From Gammaproteobacteria bacterium (GTDB taxonomy: Bacteria; Pseudomonadota; Gammaproteobacteria; SZUA-21): a stretch of 36,231 bases of DNA. Below the pieces are notes generated by a model, which saw nothing but the letters and a program-made list of their open reading frames with translations, ran no database searches and had not been told where the DNA came from. Both the position numbers and the translations under genes were made by a program. Positions 1 to 6,654 of this stretch are shown here, piece by piece; the stretch's first letter is position 1, and the number at the start of each line of letters is the position of its first letter. The stretch lies in assembly GCA_003233345.1 (NCBI GenBank), contig QILK01000142.1, positions 1 to 36,231 on the forward strand. Reading direction: 5' to 3'.

Positions 1-1212
1 GCCATTATGACCTTCTATGGAATATATTTGCTGGTTAAACATTTCCGACTGATCGTCGCCAACCAATGCTTTCGACTATTTATTGCCTTATTTTTATGTA
101 TATTTGTTCCTTTGTTGTTATCATTACCCGATGCAGTGAATCCAGGTCGAGCGCTTAGCTCGACATCGAAATATCTTGTTTTTCCTTTTATTCTAATCTT
201 TGCACTAATTAAAATGGGTGAGAATAATGAATACAAAAGGAAACTGTTTATCGCCTGCGGCATCATAATAGCATTCTGGGTCATCGATGCACTTATCCAA
301 TATGTATTTGGATACGATATATTAGGTTATCCATATATCCCTAAAAGTGAGGGTGGCGTTAACTTTTTTGGTTTCTCATATTCTGCTGGAGACGCTGGCG
401 GCAGACTTAGAGGAATATTTTTTCCCAAGCAGCGCTTAGGTACCGTAACCGCTGCCCTGTCACCCATCGTATTCGACTTTGTCAGGATTTATGCCCGACG
501 TTTTAAACTATTATGGTTACTCATTCCATTGACGATATTTGTGATCTTATTATCTGGAAGTCGTAATGCATGGTTAATATTGCTTTCTGCCGGCTTTTTC
601 TATTTCATATACTTATCACTGAAGGCTGGCGTTAAAAAAACAATAAAATATTTTTCAGTATTGTTCCTGGTATTCATTGTCGTGGGGTTTGCCGCCTATC
701 AGGTTCCCCATGTAAAAAAATATGTTACTACCACATCCCTGCTGTTTAAAGGTGATTTTAACAGTATCGACGAAGCGACAGCGTATCGACTGTCGCTTTG
801 GACAATCTCCTATAAAATAGGCTTGGATAACTACCTAAATGGCGTCGGGCCGCGCGGGTATCGCTATGTATTCAGGGAGTATGCTCAGGAAAGCAATCGA
901 TGGTATAAAACGGCGCAAACGCACCCACATCAAATGACATTGGAAATTTTTACTGAAACCGGTTTAATCGGCATTAGCGCTTATCTGTTTTTTTGGTTTT
1001 TGCTCTTCCGATTTCTGTTGCGCTTACGCGGCGAATCGTTACAACGTGCCGCGCCCTGGGGAATAGCTGCAATTGTAGCAATGTCGCCGATAAATTCGCA
1101 TATGGCATTTTATGGAAATTACTGGTCAACGATTAGCTGGTGGCTGTTAATTATTATGGTTGTTATGGCCAACCAGAACAAGGTTGAGACTAAAAGTAAA
1201 ACAGTATTGTAG
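1..1212 (+). CDS. O-antigen ligase family protein (WaaL/Wzy_C type), probably 5'-truncated by the window
   Basis: Polytopic inner-membrane protein of the Wzy_C/O-antigen ligase family, which transfers or polymerises undecaprenyl-linked glycans on the periplasmic face. The protein is a series of hydrophobic segments with a large periplasmic loop in the second half. That loop carries the family signature HPHQMTLEIFTETGLIG (around residues 310-325) and an upstream SGSRNAW segment typical of the family. The first ATG in the window is at 7, but the frame is open to base 1 and members usually have more membrane segments before the LSLPDAVNP region, so the true start is probably upstream. The M28 peptidase follows after 17 bp. 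Whether it acts as ligase or polymerase cannot be decided from sequence. The family call is firm. Confidence 0.85.
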   Translation, partial: AIMTFYGIYLLVKHFRLIVANQCFRLFIALFLCIFVPLLLSLPDAVNPGRALSSTSKYLVFPFILIFALIKMGENNEYKRKLFIACGIIIAFWVIDALIQYVFGYDILGYPYIPKSEGGVNFFGFSYSAGDAGGRLRGIFFPKQRLGTVTAALSPIVFDFVRIYARRFKLLWLLIPLTIFVILLSGSRNAWLILLSAGFFYFIYLSLKAGVKKTIKYFSVLFLVFIVVGFAAYQVPHVKKYVTTTSLLFKGDFNSIDEATAYRLSLWTISYKIGLDNYLNGVGPRGYRYVFREYAQESNRWYKTAQTHPHQMTLEIFTETGLIGISAYLFFWFLLFRFLLRLRGESLQRAAPWGIAAIVAMSPINSHMAFYGNYWSTISWWLLIIMVVMANQNKVETKSKTVL

Positions 1213-1229
1213 CTGATCAAGGATAATAA

Positions 1230-2282
1230 ATGTCCGATACTAGAAAAATATTTGGCAAAAGAAAATTATTAGTTATTTTACTGCTTTTTAGTTTGCTGCC
1301 ATTTTTTCTTTGGTTTTACGTAACGCAACCAATCAACGTTGATAAAACAGACCATCGTTCACTGCGGTTATCACAAGCCTTAAAAGCGCATGTGATCGCA
1401 TTGTCTGTCACCATGGCACCACGAGATTACCTTCATCCACAAAACACCAAAAAGGTTGCCTTATATATTAAGAAAGAGTTTGCAAAAACCAATGCAAAAG
1501 TCACCTTACAGGACAACCCCAATGTCAATGACTATTTTCGTTCGGCTAACATTAATATCGCTTTGCACGACAAATCGAAAGCGAGTGATTACTACAAAAA
1601 CATTATCGCTGAATTTGGTCCGGATACCCGAGAACGAATAATAATAGGCGCACACTACGATGCTTTTAAAGGTAGCCCCGGCGCTGACGACAATGCAACC
1701 GGTGTCGCCGCTTTGATTGAAATAGCCAAGCTGTTATCAAAAGAACAATTGAAAATAAAAGTCGAGCTTGTCGCCTATTGCCTGGAAGAACCGCCTTTTT
1801 TTTTAACAAAGGCGATGGGGAGCTATGCACATGCCTCCACCACAAAAAACAGCGGTAGTAAAGTAAAGGTGATGATTTCTCTGGAAATGCTGGGGTATTA
1901 CGATAACAAATCTGCTTCTCAGAGCTACCCGCTTGGGTTTTTAAAGTACTTCTATTCTGATCAGGGAAATTTTATTTCCGTCATTGGCAAATTTGGGCAG
2001 ACAAGAATAACGCGCAAGATAAAAAAATTGGTTTCAGCCAATACATCTCTACCGGTCTACTCCATTAACGCACCCACCTTATTAGTTGGCGTCGATTTCT
2101 CCGATCATCGAAACTACTGGGATCACGGCTTTCCTGCGGTGATGATTACCGATACAGCCTTCTATCGAAACAAGCATTATCACTTGCCGACAGACACGTA
2201 CGACAAAATCGACTATCAGCGAATGTCATCTGTAGTAGCAGCCATATATATGGCTGTAAAAAAAATGGCGGATGAATCGTAG
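1230..2282 (+). CDS. Membrane-anchored M28 family zinc aminopeptidase-like protein
   Basis: Family M28 peptidases are di-zinc exopeptidases. One N-terminal hydrophobic segment (about residues 12-30) should anchor the catalytic domain in the periplasm. The zinc-site pattern is present in order: GAHYD (His142, Asp144), the PGADDNATG segment with the bridging Asp, LEEP with the catalytic Glu pair, SLEMLGYY, where Glu occupies the usual Asp/Glu ligand position, and the final His in HYHLPTDT. Length (350 aa) fits a single-domain M28 protein. It follows the O-antigen ligase gene closely and is probably co-transcribed with it, but a link to polysaccharide assembly is only positional. Its substrate cannot be predicted. 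Confidence 0.88.
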   Translation: MSDTRKIFGKRKLLVILLLFSLLPFFLWFYVTQPINVDKTDHRSLRLSQALKAHVIALSVTMAPRDYLHPQNTKKVALYIKKEFAKTNAKVTLQDNPNVNDYFRSANINIALHDKSKASDYYKNIIAEFGPDTRERIIIGAHYDAFKGSPGADDNATGVAALIEIAKLLSKEQLKIKVELVAYCLEEPPFFLTKAMGSYAHASTTKNSGSKVKVMISLEMLGYYDNKSASQSYPLGFLKYFYSDQGNFISVIGKFGQTRITRKIKKLVSANTSLPVYSINAPTLLVGVDFSDHRNYWDHGFPAVMITDTAFYRNKHYHLPTDTYDKIDYQRMSSVVAAIYMAVKKMADES

Positions 2283-2288
2283 AGGTAT

Positions 2289-2404
2289 GTGGGATTTTTC
2301 TTGAATTCTAGAGACTTATTGTTTTTTCCGGCGTTCGCTACGCGAAGTCCGGGCTACATCCGTGGACCCAAAAATTCCCACTGCTATAAGCCAATGGGAA
2401 TTTT
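2289..2404. repeat. Nested palindromic element (REP/MITE-like), likely bidirectional terminator
   Basis: This lies between two convergent genes and contains three nested inverted repeats. The inner palindrome at 2328-2352 is CCGG-cg-TTCGC-tac-GCGAA-gt-CCGG, resembling dispersed proteobacterial repeats that begin GTAGCCCGGA. A perfect 10-bp hairpin pairs AAAATTCCCA (2371-2380) with TGGGAATTTT (2395-2404). An outer arm GTGGGATTTTT (2289-2299) also matches 2370-2381 with one bulge. The A/T-rich flanks would let the hairpin end transcription from both sides. Only one copy is seen in the window. Confidence 0.6.
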
Positions 2405-2424
2405 CAGAACCATGGCGACATTTA

Positions 2425-2688
2425 CTAGAAGTGAACGCCTAAGTAACTACCATGCCGGTTGTGATGACGCACACGTCTATGGTGGCGATTACCGTGCGTT
2501 CGATAATAAACTCTATGCACGTTTCTACGATGGCCTCGGTAATGAGTAACATGACCATTGCCACTATAGTGGTGAGCGTTATTAGATGCATGGTGTACGT
2601 TAGCAGCCGATGCAGTGCTCATGATTGCCAGACCTGATGAAGCAAGTAGAGCAAGCGATAATACAAGTTTTTTAGTTCGGTTAATCAT
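2425..2688 (-). CDS. Small exported histidine-rich protein
   Basis: An 87-residue protein with a clear Sec signal peptide (basic start INRTKK, hydrophobic core, likely cleavage after STASA near residue 28). The mature part of about 59 residues holds some 15 His plus many Arg, Tyr and Asn in HH, RHH and NRHG patterns, and no Cys. A periplasmic metal-binding or metal-buffering role is inferred from composition and from the metal-resistance neighbours. No domain family is recognised. A good ribosome binding site (AGGAGA) precedes the ATG on the minus strand. Upstream are a 6-bp hairpin (2702-2717) and four 11-bp-phased CTGAA repeats (2755-2792). It reads in the same direction as the multicopper oxidase gene, 186 bp downstream of it. 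Its NRHG motif recurs in the repeat protein at 19677. Confidence 0.75.
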   Translation of the reverse strand: MINRTKKLVLSLALLASSGLAIMSTASAANVHHASNNAHHYSGNGHVTHYRGHRRNVHRVYYRTHGNRHHRRVRHHNRHGSYLGVHF

Positions 2689-2701
2689 TTTGTATCTCCT
2701 T

Positions 2702-2717
2702 AGGTATTTTTATACCT
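2702..2717. promoter_or_regulatory. Small perfect inverted repeat in the 5' region of the His-rich gene
   Basis: AGGTAT-TTTT-ATACCT, a perfect 6-bp stem with a 4-base spacer, lies immediately upstream of the ribosome binding site of the minus-strand His-rich gene. It could be a small operator or an mRNA hairpin masking the site. Function is not known. Confidence 0.35.
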
Positions 2718-2754
2718 GATTTGTAAATCGTGCATACAGGATACAAAAACCATG

Positions 2755-2792
2755 CTGAATCTTAGCTGAATTTTTTCTGAACCCCTCCTGAA
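2755..2792 (-). promoter_or_regulatory. Four CTGAA (TTCAG) boxes at exact 11-bp spacing: candidate response-regulator site
   Basis: CTGAA occurs at 2755, 2766, 2777 and 2788, each copy separated by exactly 6 bases, so all lie on one face of the helix. On the minus strand this reads TTCAG-N6 four times, pointing toward the His-rich gene whose start is at 2688. Direct repeats with an 11-bp period are the usual target architecture of OmpR/PhoB-family response regulators. No two-component pair is encoded in the window. Confidence 0.55.
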
Positions 2793-2874
2793 CGTTTATT
2801 TTTTTAAAAGTAAAAAAACAGCGTGGCTTGATCAACACAAACAATCGTGAGCAAATATTAAAGTCTATCCGACA

Positions 2875-4440
2875 TTATCGTACCAGGTAGTTACGCATCA
2901 TTCCCATGTCTTCGTGTTCGAGATTATGGCAGTGATATAAAAACTGGCCTTTATAATCTTCAAATTTGAGCAGTAGTTTAACGTGCTCTCCCGGCATCAC
3001 CAGCATAGTATCTTTCCATCCCTGATCGACATACCCGGATTTTAAATCCTGCCAGGCAGTATTATTTTTTGCCTTGTTTTCACGCCCGATAATCTGGAAT
3101 TGCAAACCGTGAATATGAATTGGATGGGGCATGGCACCTCTCATCCCCATCATTCCCATCGACTCAACATTACGAAACTCCCAAACTTCCGTGTCGTTAA
3201 GTTTCACTATTTCATCTTTTTCCACCTTGTTCATGCTAAACGTTCGCTGGTTGATACCCCATTTCATATTCCTCATAGTGAGGTCAAAACGACGCGGTGA
3301 TTTTGCGTTGCTCGCGTCAGCCAATTGTAATTTGTGAAGCTTTGTTAGCTTTGATGGCACGGTTTCACTATGTTTTATTTTCTTAACGACCCGTGCTTTG
3401 AAGATGGTTAGTGCATGGTTCTTTTCCGACGGCTTCGATCCCATCATGCCCTGCCCCATCATTCCCCTTCCCATCATGCCGCCACTCATGGGAGATCCAT
3501 CGTTAAATGGCAATGCCTTCAGCACTACCTCGGCACCTTTTTTGCGGTTACTAAAATCTACCCATAGTTCTATTCTTTCGGCTGGGGCCAATGTGAGCGT
3601 TTGCCGTTTTATTACCTGTTCGACCAGGCCACCGTCAGTACCAATGACAGAAAACGGCGTATTGTCACTCCAGGCTAACTTGTAGATACGCGAATTCGAA
3701 CCGTTTAATAACCTTAGACGGTATGGGCGGGTTTCAACGGGCAAAGTAAAATCAGGTCGGCCATTAACCAGAATATTATCGCCTTTAAACCCCATCATTC
3801 GCTCCATCATATTATTCAGATAAACAAGCTGATTGCTCCGATCAAAGCGACGATCCTGTATGACCAGTGGTATATCATATTTTCCTGAAGGTAAATGCAA
3901 AGCCTGTTCTTCGCTGTCGCTAACAATAAACAATCCTGCTAAACCGGCATAAACCTGCTTACCGGTTTTTTCATGAGGATGGGGATGAAACCAATAAGTA
4001 CCGGCGCGGTTTTTAACTTCAAATTCGTAAACATAACTTTTGCCTGGCGCGACGGCATAGCGCGGGTGACCATCCATTTTTTCAGGAATATGTAAGCCAT
4101 GCCAATGAATAATGGACTCTTGCGGTAACTGATTGACGAAATGAATCCTGACTTTCTGACCTGTCCTGACTCGAATGACCGGTCCCAGATAGCTGTCGGG
4201 GATATTTTGCAGTGCTGATTGCGGGCCCTTAATAATTTTTCCCTGGTAAGAAAAAACCTTGGTTTTTTTACCTGAAAATAGAGCCACACTGGTCTGAGTA
4301 GCTGTTAATTTTAGTTCAACATCCGGGACAAATGACGGACTAGCAAAAGCCCACATACTTGTTCCAGCCATTGCGATCGCTGCAGAAGCAGCGGAATATT
4401 GTAGAAATTGTCGGCGCGAAAGTTGTTTGAAGTCGGTCAT
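2875..4440 (-). CDS. Tat-exported multicopper oxidase (CueO/CopA-type cuprous oxidase)
   Basis: Periplasmic laccase-like multicopper oxidase, expected to oxidise Cu(I) to the less toxic Cu(II). The N-terminus has a twin-arginine signal (SRRQFLQ, residues 8-14). The copper ligands are complete: HWH at 112-114, HPHPH at 152-156, HPIHIHG near 440-450, and HCHNLEH at 503-509. Cys504, His509 and Met514 form the type-1 copper site. A Met-rich loop of about 20 residues near 316-333, with repeats of GMMG, resembles the Cu(I)-recruiting insert of CueO. At 521 aa with three cupredoxin domains it is near normal family length. It is transcribed divergently from the Cus-like operon across a 377-bp intergenic region, consistent with shared copper control. 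CueO, PcoA and CopA names overlap in this family, so no symbol is given. Confidence 0.92.
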   Translation of the reverse strand: MTDFKQLSRRQFLQYSAASAAIAMAGTSMWAFASPSFVPDVELKLTATQTSVALFSGKKTKVFSYQGKIIKGPQSALQNIPDSYLGPVIRVRTGQKVRIHFVNQLPQESIIHWHGLHIPEKMDGHPRYAVAPGKSYVYEFEVKNRAGTYWFHPHPHEKTGKQVYAGLAGLFIVSDSEEQALHLPSGKYDIPLVIQDRRFDRSNQLVYLNNMMERMMGFKGDNILVNGRPDFTLPVETRPYRLRLLNGSNSRIYKLAWSDNTPFSVIGTDGGLVEQVIKRQTLTLAPAERIELWVDFSNRKKGAEVVLKALPFNDGSPMSGGMMGRGMMGQGMMGSKPSEKNHALTIFKARVVKKIKHSETVPSKLTKLHKLQLADASNAKSPRRFDLTMRNMKWGINQRTFSMNKVEKDEIVKLNDTEVWEFRNVESMGMMGMRGAMPHPIHIHGLQFQIIGRENKAKNNTAWQDLKSGYVDQGWKDTMLVMPGEHVKLLLKFEDYKGQFLYHCHNLEHEDMGMMRNYLVR

Positions 4441-4817
4441 CTTACTCTTCCTGCTATAGTGTTAGCTTTTAAAAATTTAGTCGTAAAACTGACTGCCTAC
4501 GGTGTCATATTCACCGATATAATCAATCCTAACCTTATGCGCTACACACAGGTCAATGATATTTAGTCCCGCCAATCATAACAATGGAAAAATTAATCAC
4601 ACGATAATCAAGTGATCTGTTTAGTCGCCGATAATGCTAGTTAGAGACTAAGACTGTCATCATTATTGCAACTATTCTGATTTTGATAGGTCGTAATAAC
4701 ATAGACATGAGGGCGCTAATTCATTAGTATTTGCTTAGGGTATTGCAAGACAATCATTATCCTTATAATACATGGGGTAATATATAAGTGAAACATAAGG
4801 CTACAATTTAGATTCAA
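4441..4817. promoter_or_regulatory. Divergent promoter region between multicopper oxidase and Cus-like operon
   Basis: This 377-bp AT-rich stretch has no convincing gene. It contains three direct copies of TTTAGTC (4476-4482, 4562-4568, 4620-4626) and an inverted GACTAA at 4646-4651. There is a small dyad CGGTG-N7-CACCG (4500-4516). A good -10 hexamer TATAAT lies at 4764-4769, facing the Cys-rich gene, but its -35 is weak. This could reflect activator-dependent transcription. No canonical CueR dyad or CopR/CusR box was recognised. Confidence 0.45.
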
Positions 4818-5276
4818 ATGGAAAACCTGAGAAACAAATTACTGCAACGCAGTATCGCCAGATTAATTCTGGTCATTTCGTTGTTTTTGCCGCTGCAAAT
4901 GTCGTTTGCCTGCCAATTGATGGACGGCAACAAAAGCGCCCGCTGCTGTTGTATTGATAATGCTCAAAATGGCTGTGAGCACGGCGGTGGTTGTGATAAT
5001 CATTTTACAGATGCTTCTGGCGATAATGCCAGTAGTGCTGATAGCAACTGTTGCACTGTCAATCTGGATTCTCCAAATCAGGATCTTGTCAGCTCGTCCT
5101 ATTTCCAACCAGACAGATTACTAGAGACACCACCGCAGTTTGACGGCATTGCCCAGCAAGGCTATCAATTTGTTGATCATAATATCAAAGTTAACAACAA
5201 TATTTCTGACAGCCTTTATACTTATAATATAAATAAACGCTTTACTTACCTCGACACTCAACGTTTCCGAATCTAG
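4818..5276 (+). CDS. Exported cysteine-rich protein leading the Cus-like operon
   Basis: A 152-residue protein with a signal peptide (basic RNKLLQRSIAR, hydrophobic core, likely cleavage at SFA-C near residue 31). The next 50 residues carry eight Cys, including a CCC run, CEHGGGC and CC, mixed with acidic residues and two His. The C-terminal half is polar and lacks Cys. The composition fits a soft-metal (Cu+/Ag+) binding periplasmic protein. This is inference: no named family was recognised. It lies 82 bp before the outer-membrane channel gene, the position occupied by a His-rich protein in the czc operon downstream. Start chosen at the ATG at 4818; its ribosome binding site is weak. Confidence 0.7.
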   Translation: MENLRNKLLQRSIARLILVISLFLPLQMSFACQLMDGNKSARCCCIDNAQNGCEHGGGCDNHFTDASGDNASSADSNCCTVNLDSPNQDLVSSSYFQPDRLLETPPQFDGIAQQGYQFVDHNIKVNNNISDSLYTYNINKRFTYLDTQRFRI

Positions 5277-5358
5277 GTCAATACTTCCTCGTTTATTCTA
5301 CTTTAGATATCTTTAGCGAATTTAAAGAATATTCATACTGTTAAACAGGAGGTCTAAC

Positions 5359-6654
5359 GTGAATCACGTTAGCAAAATCAGCACACTGCCCGTGCTAACA
5401 TTTTTATTTTTGACGCAAACATCCCTGGCTTATGCGGGTAACCCGATACGCTTTGCGTCATTAAAAAAACTGGATGCGTCCCAACTTATACAGTGGGTAA
5501 TGCACAAAAACCCTGGCATCCCGGCCATGCGCGAAAAATGGCGTGCCGCCAAAGCCTATAGCCTTCGGGCTGGCGCGCTAGAGGACCCGAATCTTTCCTA
5601 TACACTGGCACCGAATAATAGCAATAGCCCTAATGCCGGTCGTGGTGAAAAATATATGTTTTCACAAAAAATACCCTGGCCAGGTAAACGGCAATTGCGC
5701 AGACAATCGGCGGATTCTGAAGCCGATGCTGCTTCATATGATATTAGCACGTTAAAGGTAAAGTTAAGCTCAGCGGCGCGAACAGGATTTGCCGATTGGT
5801 ATTATATACACCGGGCACTGGTCATCAACCGCGCAGACCAGCAACTGTGGAAAGAATATCAGCGTATTGCGACAAAAAAATACGGGCTTGGCCAAGTATC
5901 AAAACAAGATGCGTTAAAGGCGGAAATGCGTCTAACCATGTTAAAGCACCGCGAAATTATACTGATCAGAAAGCTCAAAATCGTCAAGGTCTATATCAAT
6001 CAATTGCTCAACAGGCTGCCGGATACAGCTATCCCCCCACCTCAACGACTAACGCTGCCCCGCCGTCAACTGAATATAGAACACTTACGCAGACTTGGAT
6101 TACAACATCCTGCCCTACTTTCATTGCATGCAAAACATAAAGCTTCGACATTCAGGGTCAAACTGGCTAAACGTAACTACTACCCGGATCTTAAGTTAAT
6201 GGCCGGTTATAATAGTTTGTGGAATGACGAAAACAAGCGAACCACTATTGGCATAGGCATTAACATACCCTTTGGGCAGGGCAAGCGCCGGGCAGCCGTT
6301 ACCCAATACCAGGCCAAGCAAACCGAACTAATTTGGATAATCGAACGAGAAAAAACTGGAATTCTGGCAGCGATTCAACGCCATTATGAAAAAGTAATTG
6401 AAAGCAGACATACAATTAGCTTGTTTCAAAAAAAATTATTGCCTTTGTCTCGCGAACACTTGCATGCTGCCAAAGCAGACTATCAAGCTGGCAAAGGCGA
6501 TTTTCTATCATTAGTCGATGCGCAAAACAGCCTGAGCAAAACCAAACTGCAATATGTCGAGACACTGGCACAATATCATAAACGCCTGGCACGCTTATAT
6601 GAAAGCACTGGCAGTCTGCATAATACATTAAAAATATTTGAGGCAGTCCCATGA
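5359..6654 (+). CDS. cusC: TolC-family outer-membrane channel of a Cu/Ag efflux system (CusC-like)
   Basis: Outer-membrane efflux protein that completes a tripartite pump with the two genes downstream. It starts with GTG at 5359, supported by a strong AGGAGG at 5348-5353. A Sec signal peptide is present (cleavage near AYAG, residue 26). Unlike E. coli CusC there is no lipobox. The body shows two OEP repeats, with typical segments such as QKIPWPGKRQLRR and, near the C-terminus, KADYQAGKGDFLSLVDAQ. Its stop overlaps the adaptor start (ATGA), indicating translational coupling. The Cu/Ag assignment comes from the cognate RND pump, not from this protein. Confidence 0.88.
   Translation: MNHVSKISTLPVLTFLFLTQTSLAYAGNPIRFASLKKLDASQLIQWVMHKNPGIPAMREKWRAAKAYSLRAGALEDPNLSYTLAPNNSNSPNAGRGEKYMFSQKIPWPGKRQLRRQSADSEADAASYDISTLKVKLSSAARTGFADWYYIHRALVINRADQQLWKEYQRIATKKYGLGQVSKQDALKAEMRLTMLKHREIILIRKLKIVKVYINQLLNRLPDTAIPPPQRLTLPRRQLNIEHLRRLGLQHPALLSLHAKHKASTFRVKLAKRNYYPDLKLMAGYNSLWNDENKRTTIGIGINIPFGQGKRRAAVTQYQAKQTELIWIIEREKTGILAAIQRHYEKVIESRHTISLFQKKLLPLSREHLHAAKADYQAGKGDFLSLVDAQNSLSKTKLQYVETLAQYHKRLARLYESTGSLHNTLKIFEAVP

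Noticed and set aside
2328-2370. tRNA-like or T-box-like fold around the GC-rich palindrome
   Set aside because: No cloverleaf, T-loop or CCA end can be drawn; it reads better as a REP-like palindrome.
2289-2549. 86-codon plus-strand frame
   Set aside because: It starts inside the palindromic element and overlaps the His-rich gene on the other strand, which has a signal peptide and a good ribosome binding site. The plus frame has neither.
3398-3685. 95-codon plus-strand frame opposite the multicopper oxidase
   Set aside because: Its Met/Pro-rich translation is the shadow of the GMMG repeats of the oxidase. No ribosome binding site.
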